A stretch of 64,000 nt of DNA from positions 12,462,001-12,526,000 of the forward strand of contig NC_085116.1 of the NCBI RefSeq assembly GCF_030269925.1, written 5' to 3'. The DNA comes from Bombyx mori. Lineage: Eukaryota; Arthropoda; Insecta; Lepidoptera; Bombycidae. The position numbers were made by a program, and so were the translations under genes. How positions within the stretch are numbered: position 1 is the first letter of the stretch; each line of letters starts with the position of its first letter. The notes under the pieces were generated by a model. It did not search any database, had not been told where the DNA came from, and saw only the letters and a program-made list of their open reading frames with translations. This document shows, piece after piece, positions 24,147 through 38,212 of this stretch.

Positions 24147-25980
24147 GTGAACTTAAGCGCTTACTATACCTATATTTTATTACTTTAGTTTATCTATGAA
24201 ATTAGTGTTTCAAACACTGAGTAATTCGGCTCTAGTTAATTAATGTTAAATTGAATGGCTCGATAGCTATGTAATATTATAACATGTAAATCCGACAAAT
24301 TTATAAACCAGATGATGTTCCGAATTTCTCGCTCAAACCGAAAGGTAACATAAATCTATTTATAGTCTTTAAAAAATCGGCAAAACTATCTAAGTAATAG
24401 TCATTACTTTAATAGGATTTAAAAAAGTCATTAAAAGTGATTACGTTACGTTTAATAAAAATAAAAATAAAACACTCATTATTCTACTAAACTATAACAC
24501 AAAACAAAACATTAAAGCAATAATATTACAAAAAGTTTCAATAATTAACTTACTTCAACAAATGAAAAACGTCAAATTTACCTTAATTTAATTTTGAAAT
24601 ACAGAAGTTGTATAACAATATAATTTAAAACGGCTCTTATCGAAAATTGGCTTTTTCGACGCCATATTGTCTATTACCGTTTACCTAGGAGCCATAGGAT
24701 TATATTTACGAACAAAGCAACTAATATCATGACGTATACAAACTCACTATAAGTCCAAGCATTAGTTAAAAGCGTTCATTACTTAAGTCCCGTAAAACCC
24801 TTATCCCATAACGTTAATAACACAATTACTATAAATCTATCATCGCTAAGCAAACACGGTCCGAATCTCAGCCTAAGCTAATACATTTTGTCCACACCCG
24901 TATTCATACTTAACGACTAGGGAGTAGTATTTGCTAAGCACACATGCGGCGCCCGCACGAACGCAATATAACCTGGAAGACGGCCGGGTCGAGCCCCGGG
25001 GTCCTTCCCCAACCCGAGAGGACAGTAATTACGGTAGGCAAATTAAGCAGTAGGGGCCCCACGAACCCTGCGCTGTGTCCATCTTTGTACTACGCTCGGC
25101 GGTTTATTTTAGGTTATTCCACGTCTTATTACAATGTAGCTCGCCTCCCCTACGGCGCGTTCACCTCCGAAACTGATTTCGGCTTCGGCATCAGAGCTTC
25201 ATTACGGTCTGTCGAAAACAATCCACTCTAAATATCTATTCTTGGGTGTGCGCGCTCCGGAATTACATTAGTCTGAGGTGGCGAAGGCTCAACTCAATTT
25301 GTTTGGCCGTAATAACGCTACGATATCTGGTTAAAACAAATGAGCGATTGTGAAAGCGATTCGTAGGGAAACCGTTTTCGCGCGTTGTCTGCTCGATTTT
25401 ATAGAGTTGCGGTCGAGATTTCAGTATGGCTTCGTAATAAGTTACGACTCTGCAAGATAAGGATCATGATCTATGTTTGCCAATAACTCAATAATGAACA
25501 ATTTATTAAAGGCTTTGTGACCTTTGTTTAAGTTTCATCGAACGATGTAGTTTAATAAGACACAGAATAATCAGAGAGTTATTTAAAAAAGTGGTGCAAA
25601 CTAAAATGTACTATATCAACATCATTGAACTTCAATAGACGAACACCTCGCGAGCTCGCGTGTACCCGATGTGATGGCTTTAAAAGGCGAACCACTTTAC
25701 ACAATAGGGCACGCGATTCCTCCGGGACTTCTGAACAAATATAATTTGTCCATTAAAAAAAAATCAACAACCGTTGACCACACTCGAGGCTGGAGATGGT
25801 CACAAAGCGTCTCGTTAGCAACGGTACGTGCCGCTTGTCACACACTTCAGCCCATCGGCCCTTCGTAAATAATGAGAGAGGGCGGCCCTTGCGCGAACGT
25901 ATTATACTATCTTGGAGTGGATGTGGTGCGAAGAAAAATAAAAAATGACATTCAGAATGTAGCGTGATAATTAAATTAGA
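24147..25980. other. Unique stretch with two GC-richer islands
   Basis: Blocks at about 24930-25330 and 25640-25920 are GC- and CpG-richer than their flanks and match no repeat here. Open frames of 95 and 65 codons lie within them but show no domain. Candidate conserved non-coding elements. Confidence 0.35.
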
Positions 25981-26193
25981 AATAATAATATCTTGGGATA
26001 ACGGTTACCTGACTCCAAACTAGATGTCCCCGTACTATGGGTGCCAGATAGTTGATATACTTATATAGGTAATAAACATCCAGACAAAGAGCAAACAAAG
26101 CTGTTTATCACGCGAATATTTACCCGATGTGGGAATCGAACCTACGAACTTCGGCGTAACAGACAGGGGTAATATCCACTGCACTAGCAAGTC
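25981..26193 (-). mobile_element. tRNA-headed SINE (family S2), copy 1
   Basis: On the minus strand the 5' end is tRNA-like, with a Pol III B box (GGTTCGATTCCCACATCGGG) about 60 bp in. The body then has TTTGCTCTTTGTCTGGATG and an AT-rich end with ATT repeats. A homologous copy is at 54387-54640. The head is derived from a tRNA but cannot fold as a working tRNA, so this is a SINE, not a tRNA gene. Confidence 0.75.
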
Positions 26194-27338
26194 AGTCAAT
26201 TAAATGAAAATTTTGTTACATAAAACTTACAACAGTGGTATAATGTTTTAAAAACTGTACTGAGTTTTGACACTATTTTCACTCCGTTTCGATCTATTTT
26301 TTTACGTACTTTAACAGTTATACCACATTTTTCTTTTCAAAATAATCCGTATAACGAAACTATCATTCAAATAACTTTTTTTTAGAATGCAAACATTCCC
26401 ACTTTATTTGAAAAACAAAATGCCGCATCCATTTAATCTTGCCAATGAGTTTCACAGCTCGCAGTCCCATGGGAAACTAAAACCTACGTGGGGCTCTCTC
26501 GACTTGTCGCCGGCCAGGCTCCCGAGGCTGAATACCTCTTAGATTGCCTTCGACCTTCTAAATATAGCCGAACTACCAAACATGGAATTGTATTAGACGC
26601 GTGAAATGGGATTTCCTAAGGCTTTCAGTACGTAGCTGTGAAATACACTGTGATGGGGGGGATCTTAATAGAGTTGTATAAAATTAGTTATAGATTATGT
26701 TGAATCAGACAATACAAGACTAACTGCGGGTGCGGTGCTTGTTTACAAATACGATTTCATTCAATACAAAATTGTCATTGTCAACAGATGAGGTAATTTC
26801 AACAAAAATCTTATAAACAGCTTAGAATTAAAAAAAGGAAAATACATTTTTAGAATGGAAATAGTACACACAGCTTTACGTACCAATGTAGCTTGTTCCG
26901 TAACAAATTGTAACAGACCTTTGCCATACACATTTGTAATGTCTGATTTTTTTGTATTCAAATATGTTTTCCCACAATAAATCCAAGACCACAAATTCTC
27001 AAGTACCGAAACCACAGATAAGATAAACTGTTTTAGGTTGTAATTTTTCATTCTTTACCTTGAAACTCTTATCCCTCAAGAATCGAAGGGCCAACTGAAG
27101 AACAGAGCTATTTACATGAATTAGCTGACATTTATGCCTCCGTCGAGACAAACCACAGCGTCGCGGCGCCACCTGGCGGCTGAGAATTATACGCTCGTTA
27201 CGCGCTCCGCTGCCTCGAGCGTCTTACAGAACTTGTATTCATTGATAACGGCTCTGCTATCTTTTTAGGAAGACGTGAAATACTGTTGTAATTAAACCGA
27301 AGAATTGTTGTCTTGAAAATTTTTCGAATTGAACAAAA
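26194..27338. other. Unique stretch, nothing recognised
   Basis: AT-rich with GC-richer patches near 26450-26560 and 27130-27230. A 96-codon minus frame (26761-27051) shows no domain. Confidence 0.4.
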
Positions 27339-27624
27339 TCTGTATATATAAAAATGAATTGCTGTTCGTTAGTCTCGCTAAAACTCGAGAACGGCTGGAC
27401 CGATTTGGCTAATTTTGATCTTGAATTATTTTTGGAAGTGCAGAGAAGGCTTAAAAGGTAGATAAATATGAAAATCCTATTAAATAAAAATAACAATTTT
27501 GTTTTTCCTTTGATGTGTCCCCCGTCGGACGGATTCCTTTTGTTTGTTTTAAGTTTATTTTATACAAAAGTTTAGGTCTTTTATTTATCGATTGAGGCAC
27601 TACGAAGTCTGCAGGGTCAGCTAG
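27339..27624 (+). mobile_element. Non-autonomous Helitron, family B
   Basis: Starts TCTGTATATATAAAAATGAA and contains CTCGAGAACGGCTGGACCGA, a phrase common in lepidopteran Helitrons. It ends GGGTCAGCTAG, with host A before and T after. No Rep/helicase coding remains. Confidence 0.85.
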
Positions 27625-28388
27625 TGAAATAATAAAAATGGTATTGGGCCCAAAAGGCAGCATGATGTCGCGAACATTACCTCTGTCTTAATTAATCCTG
27701 ATTTACACTTATAGTAATTTTTTTATTTGTACTATTCAATACCTATTTTATTTTCGTTAAATTACAATAGATTAGTTTAGTAAAGACTTCGGAAATATGT
27801 GATATTTTAATTCAATTTTTAAGATACACAATTTAGGTTTGACTTTTTATTCATATAATTTATTAATCGCAAAGTGTGTGTATGTATTAAACATACCTTT
27901 AGATACCTTTATATTACAATATATATTTACATAGATACCTTTATATTACAATATATATTTGTTTAGTAGCTATGTGTATTAAGATTTAAACCGAAAAACA
28001 AATGTTTTAAATTTAGAAGAGACTTAGTTAAAACAATGAAAACAAGTCATTCAAATCACTATCTACTTTTAAACGCAATAATCACTCTATCAATTCAACA
28101 TAAATAAACTAATTTTCTCCAAAACATTATTGGATATGTCCAAAATAAATCAGAGCAATTTATTCGGAATAGCGCCGCCGAATTAAATTCAAAATATCAT
28201 AAATAAGCAGAAATAAAGAGTAAAACCAAATTGCAAATATATGTACTAAGATATTGTAAAGTACTCTATCAAAAATAAATGATATAGTATATTAAATTAT
28301 CATCGCTTGATTTTCTGTTATATATTTTTTTCGGTCACAATCTCAAAAATTTGCTGTTAAACAGCCTCCCTTATTGTTGTCTCGGACA
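27625..28388. other. AT-rich stretch with a 32-bp tandem duplication
   Basis: Apart from the duplication at 27901-27964, nothing is recognised. Confidence 0.4.
27901..27964. repeat. 32-bp tandem duplication (2 copies)
   Basis: The unit starting AGATACCTTTATATTACAAT is repeated back to back, at 27901-27932 and 27933-27964, differing only at its last bases. Confidence 0.85.
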
Positions 28389-28829
28389 TTTTTTTTTTTA
28401 TTGATTAGATAGGTGGACGAGCTCACAGCCCACGTGGTGTTAAGTGGTTACTGGAGCCCATAGACATCTACAACGTAAATGCGCCACCCACCTTGAGATA
28501 TAAGTTCTAAGGTCTCAAGTATAGTTACAACGGCTGCCCCACCCTTCAAACCGAAACGCATTACAGCTTCACGGCAGAAATAGGCAGGGTGGTGGTACCT
28601 ACCCGTGCGGACTCACAAGAGGTCCTACCACCAGTAATTACGCAAATTATAATTTTTCGGGTTTGATTTTTATTACACGATGTTATTCCTTTACCGTGGA
28701 AGTCAATTGTGAACAATTATTGAGTACGTATTTCATTAGAAAAATTGGTACCCGCCTGAGATTCGAACATCGGTGCATCGCCTCAACACGTTTGCACCAG
28801 ACGTCTTATCCATTAGGCCACGACGACTT
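28389..28829 (-). mobile_element. Composite SINE: tRNA-like head, core, T-unit tail (family S1)
   Basis: Read on the minus strand: a tRNA-like head with A box (TGGCCTAATGGATAAGACG) and B box (TGTTCGAATCTC); a core with TTCACAATTGACTTCCACGG and AAACCCGAAAAATTATAATT; then the T unit from ACTGGTGGTAGGACC to a poly-A tail. It is about 440 bp, full length in structure. Such elements are transcribed by Pol III and copied by LINE enzymes. Confidence 0.85.
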
Positions 28830-31800
28830 GGCAAAGCCTTCGAATAGCCTAAAAGTAACTAAAATTCTTGAAAATGTACTGAAAGACAATCGCTCACGTA
28901 TTCTAGAAAATTCTAGAATAAGAAATAAAATTGACAATATGAAACACGTTGAAATAAAACAAATAGATAAGGCACTCCATTCGTTGGCTGTTCGCGTCCG
29001 GCGCCGTTTGTCTCCGGCGCACCTCGGCGCGTCCGATTTATGGCACAGTTTTGTGAACTCTTAACCGTTACGTGATCTGCTTCCGAATCCAATTTATACC
29101 CTCCATGGGAAAACTTGGGGCCTATTCTTTACAAGTCGTTCCGGTGTCGTGTGCCAGACTTCATTCCAATCTGCTTGAAATATAACCGCTTCCCTACCAG
29201 GTGTTTTAGTATCAACTACCATATTAGGATTTACATATTACTAGGATGTTTAAAGATTTATGTATGTGTGCATATAATTGTATGTGTGCGTAAATTTCTA
29301 ATCACTTTATTATTATTGTTGACCACAGACACTGGCAATGTTGAAAGTGGGAAATTCAAAAGAGTTAAAGCTTTGGAATTCTTTAAGCAGCTGATTAAAA
29401 GTCCAATAAATTTAAGGGATTCTGCTAAACACAAACATTACATTCATTTCAAAGAGTTCGTATATTTTAATTTGATTCAGTTCGAGATATCTGCTTTAAT
29501 TTCGTTCCAATGTAGACAAAAGAGTTGATCAAACAAGCTAAATCGGGTGTTATTAAAAGCTAAAACGTCAGAACAAATCGACTGGAAACGAATTGACCCA
29601 AACATGCAAACGTTAGCAGTCCCTCTGTGTCCTAACAAAATAGATCCTAAATAATTAGCAGACGAAATTCTATACTGCTTGGTGCTTTTTCATTTGGTCA
29701 TCAATTTAATTTAAATTAACATCTCAAACAACCTCGATAATTCAAACTCGTGTGTTACAATGACAAAAACCAATATTTGGGGGATATAGATTAATAGATG
29801 TAAATAATGACCCTATTAGAAACAGAGTTACCTTCACTCAAGTATTGGTAGTTTTTATTTCCGCCGATGGATATTTAGTATTATTATTTATTGACTCTCC
29901 ACATCCCCCGAATTCACTTTTCACTACGCCCCTTCGGATTGCGTCTAAATGAAGCTCGCAAACAAATCGGAAGAAGTAATTATTAAGAATACGGCAAATA
30001 AGGGGCACGTTTGCTGACTTATTAAATATTTTCAATATACGCAGATGTTCTTGTAGCTTTCGAAATTTGCGTATGCGAACTATAGTAGTGAAAAGGTAAT
30101 TTAGTTTTTACTACGTACCATTAATGCGTGTTATCAGTCCACTTCAGAGACTGCAATCTTTTCTAGTTCTGCGGTTAGCCAATCATAATTCTGAAAGATG
30201 GGACGAACCGCTATATTGATCAAGATTATCAACTGTATTCTGGCTATGTTATGAACTGACACCAGTAACCACTAATAATCTAAAATATATTACAACTTTT
30301 CTACGGAAATTGTAAGTTTTAATTTCAATTAGATACCTTATTTATGATCAATTATAACTTGCACATATTGCTAATAAATATTTTAACACAATAACAGCAT
30401 TCGCTTAATTTGACGACTATAAAAAGGCTATTTAACGATCGTAGAATCTCCATAAGAAGGCGATAGCAAAAACACTTGCACGGATCTTCTCCGATACGTA
30501 GAAGGATTGGTAGTTTCGTAATTTCGCGCGGAAGATCCTTTTGTTGCTCAAATCCGTGTTAAATGGCAAGGAAGTTAGTGCGGGGAGATGCATTCAATCG
30601 ACCGAATGGAAATATCTTTGTTTCCTAAGGCCATGTGGGGCGGCCACCCTGTATTGATACCTGTAGGACTATTAAAATCATCAGTGCTTCGTAGTTTTCA
30701 AGAAACAGGGTAGACCACACTAGCTTGGTTTTCTTAAATAAGAAACAGAAAGGTATCGTCCGTTCCGGGGGGCATTTTCTGGAATAAATCAGAATGTAAT
30801 ACGGTGCGACATGATTGGAGAAATTTTCCGACTTATTGAGCATTTTCCTTTAGCTGTAAAATACACGAGTCGTGATGTTGGCGCCATTAAATTATTTTAG
30901 TAGCAAACGCTTGAACCTTAGGAAAACTTAAAACGAGAAATACTGTCTCGATTAGAATTTTCATATACATATATAATATGATTTTACATGTAAATCTTGA
31001 ACAGTTGTTAAAGTAAATTTTTGCCAAACAAAATTGGAAGTCTTAAGCCCCAATTCGCTTTCGCAACAGCAACAATCTTCAACCAATGCCAATAAAGTAG
31101 TGCGAATTGCTCGTCATCAACGAAGCTATTGAAGAATGACCTTAGAACTAATCGATAGATTAGTAACAATAGTCTCCTCATAGTAAACGATGTGAGAGGG
31201 TCGCGTGCCACGAAAATCGCTCGTCTGCGGCAAGCTCGGAAATTAATTCCATTTAGTACACCGCAGATTGTAATGAGTCAAGACTGGCTTTAGGTACGGT
31301 GGATCTACAATTATATATAACCTAACTCGATTAGAAATTCGTAACAAAGAAATTTGTGTACACGTCGCAAAATAATCTTAGAAGTTGTTGTGTTTAACGT
31401 TTTTGTATCGTGTAACTGTGTTTTTTAAAAGTATTGAACTAAAATTTCCAAATACCGGAATTTCTTACAAAACAGCGTTGCATATAAAATTCAGAAGCTT
31501 AAGGATGTCACATTGCATAATTTTAGAGGTAAATTACTATTCGGGATCGAATGACACATTTAAGCTGTATGAAAACAAACAAAAACAAACAACAAAAGTT
31601 GAATGAAAATTTTCTACTAGTCAAACCCGGCCCGCTTTGTTGGCCGATCTACGATTTGACTTTGATTCGATCGCTATCAAACTTCCCAGGATCGTCCACT
31701 AGGACAATTTGAAGCTTTCCTGATATTTTTTTTCAAAATTGGTTCAGATTCTACAGGTAAAATACACACATATTATTATACAAATCGAAATCATAGATTT

Positions 31801-34800
31801 TGTTTTTTCACTGTCATTATTTGTTGTTATTTAGAGAAACGATGTGGCATTGGACACGATACCTTTGAAAATTAATCATTTGTTTGACTTTAAAGCTTTA
31901 GCTCTAATGGTGTAACTAACCAGTAATTAATTTCGTTTTGCTCCCTCGGTGTTACCATCGCAAAATTCTCCCTGTAATTGGGAAATTTATTGCAAGGTGT
32001 GCACACCAAGGCCCGCCGTGATGTTTCACTTTCACACCAATGATTTATTATCTCCCGAAACAATTTTAATTGCTCCCAGTGACACAATGTAAACAACTAT
32101 TCGATTAAGTTAATTCCATTATTTCTTAACGCGTTGCAATTAATTTAAAAGCGGACTTAATGCTTCGCGTCGAACGAGATGCCGTGGAAATTACTACATT
32201 TTCAAAGTTACTGATTTCTCTTTGTTATTTAAACTCACGTGATCTATTTGTATTTTAGGTGATTGTTTAATTTTCTTACGTTTTAATAATTCTGAGATGT
32301 TCTGAATCTTGGTCGTATTGATATTAAAGCTGAAGGAATGCACTTTATACCCATAGGTAAGCAGTTATTCTAAATATTATATAAACAAAAAATAATTTAC
32401 TTGAGATTCAAAAGTCGAATTTTAGTTTAATTCTTTCAAAAAAATAGAACAGAGATTCAAATTTCGTGAACAACTTGGAGCGTGCGAGCATTAGTAATTA
32501 TAATTAGCACTCAACCGACCTCCGGCGATAAGATGTTCCACGGAGCATGAAATAAGGCCCTCCACACGAGCCCTGTAGCGTCTGCATGTTAATATGGTGG
32601 TCCATGCAAACTCAGTCATGCGGTAACGTGTGTGAGATGCCTTTGCCTCTTTAGACTGGAGAGGAGTTAAGTGCCCACTTTTGCTCGTTCGAGTGTAGTT
32701 TTATGAGATCGTGCTTTTGACTTTACGGAATGTCAATGTCAAAAGATCATTCGTTCTAAAATTAGATTAACTAAACAAATGTTTAATTATGTTTTCGTGT
32801 AAGCGAATTTGTCCTTTTCTATCTGCTCTCGATTTTGACAATTTCGTTTTGTATGCAATGCATTAAAACAAACTGCCTATTGTGAAAGTCGTGAGTACTA
32901 CACTCAGTGATCATATTCAATAAGTAGCTAAAATGACTTCCAAGTTCATTGTCAAATCAAAATCTAATATTTTTTTTTAAATTATTTCTCAAAATTGACT
33001 TGAATAAAAAACTGATAACATAGCAACATAGTGTGATCGATCTTGAAGGTAGATTAGCTTGATTAGGCTATCTTAATGAGGTCACAGTAACAGATAATAC
33101 TCGTGACTAATAATAATTCGCTGCTACATGTCCACGAGCTCCGTGACAATTCGCTTATAACCCTTTTTTTAACTCTACCACAGTAGGAACATTGACATCT
33201 ATATTCCTATTGATCTCCCTAAAAAAGACATTTTTACCATTTTAAAGGTGACCTTCTTACTATACAATTGAAACTTCAAATTTGCATTGAAGATGGGCTA
33301 GATTTCGTCTACTTAAAAATTAAATGAAATTAAAAACTAAGCTAAAACAAGATTACATAAAGTAACCATATGGATTTGTTCACCCTTCAACTGTAATAAA
33401 AAAAAAATCTTATTAGAGACTCACATGTCACCACCGAGCCAGAAAGAGTTGTAATGATTTTAAGAATGTAAGACAATGTTGGGCAAAAAAAAATAATATA
33501 AAGGTTAAAAAAAGCTAATAAAGTAAAACCATTAAAAGTTCATTAATATTTACCATAATCAATGTTCATATTAAAAAATAAAATTTCTAACAACAATACT
33601 GTAAATTAACTAAGTAAAAATTACAAATTCGGTATATGTTTTCCACCTTACGATCTCATTAACGTCATGAAGTAGCTTTTAGGACTTGATTTATTCCGGT
33701 CGGAGAAATTTAATGATCAAAATACGAATTCATTTTCCATATCTGCCAAGAAAACACGACGATTTTCACTTTTAAAATCCAACGATAGTGTAAAGAACCT
33801 TTTAACTAGCTTGACAAACAGGGTTTGAGTAATCGGTCAAAACCGATTTAACCGGTATTTATGTGACGTAATCGTGACGTTGGCCAGTTCTCCACTGTCC
33901 GTAACAGAAAATCAACTTAAAATATGTCAAATTATTGAATCGCAAATTTTAGGGTTCGACTCAATGAGTACGTTATTAATTTGTAGATTAGATGTGTATG
34001 TTGTTTTTTTTTCTTTAATCGTTAACTCATTGTGCCCGTGGAAGCCCAGAAGTCTCATCTTGTGCAATGCAATTTCAATTAATTTTTTTTATTATTTTGA
34101 GGAAGCCCCATTTTTAGTAGTTTTAAAACAAACTGCTAAGGCATCTTTTGAGTACCGCTTCTTCCAAATTTCAAATAGATACGTCGGTCGTACGGTTTTA
34201 GGTCACGCGTTTTCTTTTAGTCAGTCGAGGTTTTACATTTAAAAAGAATATGAGATTAGATAATTTATACGAAAGGCAGTAGAGTATTGAAAGGAGAAAA
34301 TTAAGTCACGATTACCAGTATTTTAACTCGGTTTCCCCTGTTCTGTGTATTTCTCGTTATAGCTTATTGTCCCTCTTGATTTATGTTGCAATTAGCTCCT
34401 TTTTCTTATCGGCTACGAGAATTTATTCGGCCGATACTTATTTCTTTGTGACTTATTTGTGTTGTATCAAAATTAGTTTAAACTTTTTTGTGCAAGTTAG
34501 GAATTGTGTTTTGGACGAAAGTAACTACCTCGCGAAAGCAGGTACAAGAAGGCAGTTATTTACATCAATTCACTGTAATATATTCGATGTCACAATGTGT
34601 ACACATTTCCGCACTTAGCTTTGTGTTAATTTGGCAATGACTGTCGCGACGCCATCCGTCATCGCCTTAGGCTTGTCGTGCGTCTTTATGACGTAATTTG
34701 AGAACATCACCCTTTGAAGAGAAGGGGTGACTTATTGTTCACGAATGATTCGCGTTTTTTGTCTAAATTATTACAAGTTCGACTAAATGTCTTAAATTTA

Positions 34801-37800
34801 TTTTACGTTTTCAGTTTATTTGTAAAATTAATCTATTCGATTGTCTTTCTACTGTGGATTTCGTGCGTCTAGTCATTTAGTTTAGTTTTACGGAGTTACA
34901 AACTTGTTTCTTGTTTGATACAGAGGATGGCAGATGTTTATAATTACACCCTAACCATAAAGGATTTGAGACTAGAACAAATAAGTATGGCGAACGATGA
35001 AACTCCGTTCCCGATCGCAACAGAAACTTTGGTTGGGAAATCGAAACAAAGGTATACCCGCGATAATTGGATGTGGCCGTTCTGAATGCGCGCTAGACGA
35101 GACTTAATTGAGGTTTTAGAGTTGGGCTAATTCGCCCACCTTCGATTTGAGCTTCTGTAGTCCCCTCGGAGGGGCTTCGTCTGGCGGCTCGGTTAGCACC
35201 AACAATAATACCTCGGTAGAGGTTAAGTGGTGTAGCGCTTCGTATTATCTTTCTCATTCCGATACTATTCATGAGTTAACGCGGTTATCTTGTTAGCGCA
35301 ACGACTACAAACAACATACACTATTTGGTTGGTAAATTGAATTCATTTTTCTTAGTTTTTTAATTGTTTTTAAATAATTTTCACAAAAAACACTAACTTT
35401 TATTATAGCTTTAAAATTTTTCATCGCTTAAAATAGCGATTTGTAATAATAATTGAATGCATGAAAAAAAAGAACTTTTTACAACGGAAAACCTATCGCA
35501 TAAAGACGGAGCGGAAAGCTAACAATGATTAAGAATTCCCTCACGTGCGGCGCAACAAAAAGTAACAACTAAATATTTGGGAGAGACGGGCCGATAGAGG
35601 TTGGATGCGGATAGCAAAAAGTAGGGTCCGCTCGGTCCGGGCCCTCGACACCCGCGCAGATATCATAATCCCAACTATGTAAAATAGTCAAATTTAAGGT
35701 CTCTCCATGTGAAGAATTGCGTTCGTTTTGTTGGCAAATTATTCTAATGTGACCCTTTTATTCGAAGCACACTCCGGGAGCGGGAGGAACTCCTCCAACA
35801 CTCATTTGTATTTCAATAAAACACCGCTAGGCCTATCTAAACAGAGCTATGATTCGAGGCTCGATCGATTGTTACTGAAAATTTAAGAATTAAATAGCTT
35901 CAAACTTGAGTAAATTGTATATTCGCGAAGCAGCCATGACTGAATGTTTCAAAAAGTCGTCTAGTATATCTAATGAGGGCAGAATCGAGTTTACAATAGC
36001 GCCCCTGGTGCGGCCAGTGAATACGTCAATTGGATTCTGTAAATAAAAGCGACATATCAGCACGGCAGAATCCGGTCGGAATGCGTCGGGCATATATCGT
36101 CTCGCTTGTCAGATTTGCATAGCGTCGAAAAGTTCACAATCACATTCACCTCATCAGCCTGCGGGGAACATAATTCTTCCTTCCATCTGCCGTCTTCCTG
36201 TATCTACCCCGGCGGGATCCTTTTTTTGTTGGGGTCCGGCCAGCGGCGGTGTTCGCGATACATAAATTTTCACGATCGGTCATCCCTTAAAAACAAGTTT
36301 AGCTCTTTATCCGTAGTAGAGTAAGTTAAAGAATGGCACGACCGTGCGTTACCCTCCGATTCGTTACGTATTCAAATTATTCGCCATCCTGTTTTTGCGT
36401 TCATTTCAATACAGTTGTGGACTCACGAATTCAATGGTCTTTTGTCGTCGTATTTTTACTGCTATTGATTTTGATTAATTAGTTCTGCATAAAGTTTCGG
36501 GCTCTTCTATTGTGACTTAAAAAGGCCCAGTCAATCTTTTCTTTTTCGAAAATTGGCCGCTCGTAATTTAACACACAATCGTGAAAATTTTATTTCAGAA
36601 GAATGTCATCAAGCTATAACTGATTTACGGTGGGATATGTTGATTCGTGTAAGCTTTTCGTGGACGTCGTTAAATGTCACGGCACGTTCCAGCGTTGCAC
36701 CTAATCTACATTCCGGAGCATTCAACGGTCGCTGAAAACTTACACAAGAGCTTTCAAGATAAAGCCGTGGTCATATGCATGCGGCACACGTCTACTCTTT
36801 ACAAATTCAGCGCTGATGTGAAGCCATTCATATGTCGGATAAGTTTCGCGGTGTGCGACCGGCTGGATGCGGTGATAAGTCTGCGACTCCGACAATGACG
36901 AGCTCAGTTGATTCCGCGCTCGCCTCTGAGATTAAAAGAGACGTTCGCTACTAATTCATGAAGTGAGCGAATATTATGTACGTATTTAGTTTCTTAGTTT
37001 AACGTTCGGATGTCATAAATTGATGAGTTATGACGGATTTTCTTACAGATAAACATTGCGAATATTCGCTTTGACAAAGAATGCCGGATAATTTCCTAAG
37101 ATATTTTCTATCAAAAATATAAAACACACCAACTAATCAATAGTCATTTTTGAGTAAAATTATTAGAATCACAAACTGGAAAATTATACACAGTTAAAAA
37201 TTTAGTGATAATTTTGGTCATGCTATAATAAAATTACATACACAGTTTAATTGTAGAATAATAAGCTACCCTCCCTATCGTTGCTAGAGCGTAACGTAGA
37301 TATGTCTTCTAGTTCTAAAAGTATCGTATAATAGTGACACATGTCGCCGATTGCATTAGCGTCATAAAAACCGCTGGACCAACAAGCTCGGTGTAAAACT
37401 TTGAGATACAGGGACGGAATAAGGAAAAAAAATAGCCAAAAAAAATCCTTTCAAAATCGGACGAGTGTAACTGATCCAAATACTTATACTCTAAAGGATA
37501 GGATATTCCAAAACTTTCTCGACTATGCTCTACAAGCTTTTATATGCTATGGAATCAACAGTCAACCGGCATTAGCAACGAAAGACAAAATAGATGTTCC
37601 GGGATTTAAAATCTGCGTAAATAAAATTTATTGCCTGCATAGATAGATCAGTTTGTTGATGGATGTTTAAATATTGGATTATAGATAGTATTCCCATGGA
37701 CACAGCATGGCTACTGCTTACCGTAAAGTTTCAGCGTTGAGGGAACGCCGTAGCTTGTATTTCATTTCAAAGTTTGACAATACGTGAGAGAATCGACCTC

Positions 37801-38112
37801 TTAAAATCCACTTCGGACGAGCTCAAAGTCAGTGGTAAATGTTAAGACTGTAAAAAAGAGAAGACAGAGTTGAATTGATAGAGAAAAATAGTCCCCATGT
37901 AAAATACAATAGAGTAAGCAAAGTCTCCCCGCAGCTCCAATGGCTTCAATTTGCCAGAGATACTGAGATTCCGGATACTAAGAAGGACTCATTTCTGAAG
38001 GTTCTAATATGTTTTGTGTATTTATAATACAAGAGTTGAAACCGGATCCGCTGCATAATAGTCAAGATTATTAACCACAGGACCAACGAGACTAACTACG
38101 AGAGAAAATAAC
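28830..38112. other. Over 9 kb without recognisable repeats or genes
   Basis: The longest part of the window in which I recognise no SINE, T unit, Helitron or LINE fragment. Short frames (up to 137 codons at 29115-29528) show no domain. GC-richer patches lie at about 28980-29050, 32480-32660, 35090-35240, 35500-35850 and 36000-36350. It could be intron or intergenic DNA with conserved elements. Confidence 0.4.
28865..28918. promoter_or_regulatory. Heat-shock-element-like cluster
   Basis: 28901-28918 reads TTCTAGAAAATTCTAGAA: four alternating TTC/GAA pentamers with exact 2-nt spacing, the consensus binding pattern for an HSF trimer. A second pair (TTCTTGAA) lies at 28865-28872. No heat-shock gene is recognised nearby, so function is unproven and chance in AT-rich DNA is possible. 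Confidence 0.4.
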
Positions 38113-38212
38113 TATACATTGGTGGCAGCATTTACGTTATAGATGTCTATTGGCTCCGGTAACCACTTAACACCAGGTAGGCTGTGAGCTCGTCTACTGA
38201 TCTATGCATTAA
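38113..38212 (+). mobile_element. T unit 3' fragment
   Basis: Contains CATTTACGTTATAGATGTCT, AACCACTTAACACCAGGTAG and GCTGTGAGCTCGTCTAC. The 5' half and the poly-A are lost. Confidence 0.75.

Noticed and set aside
28663..29064. 133-codon frame as a possible gene
   Set aside because: Its first half is the antisense of the composite SINE head and core. The rest has no domain.
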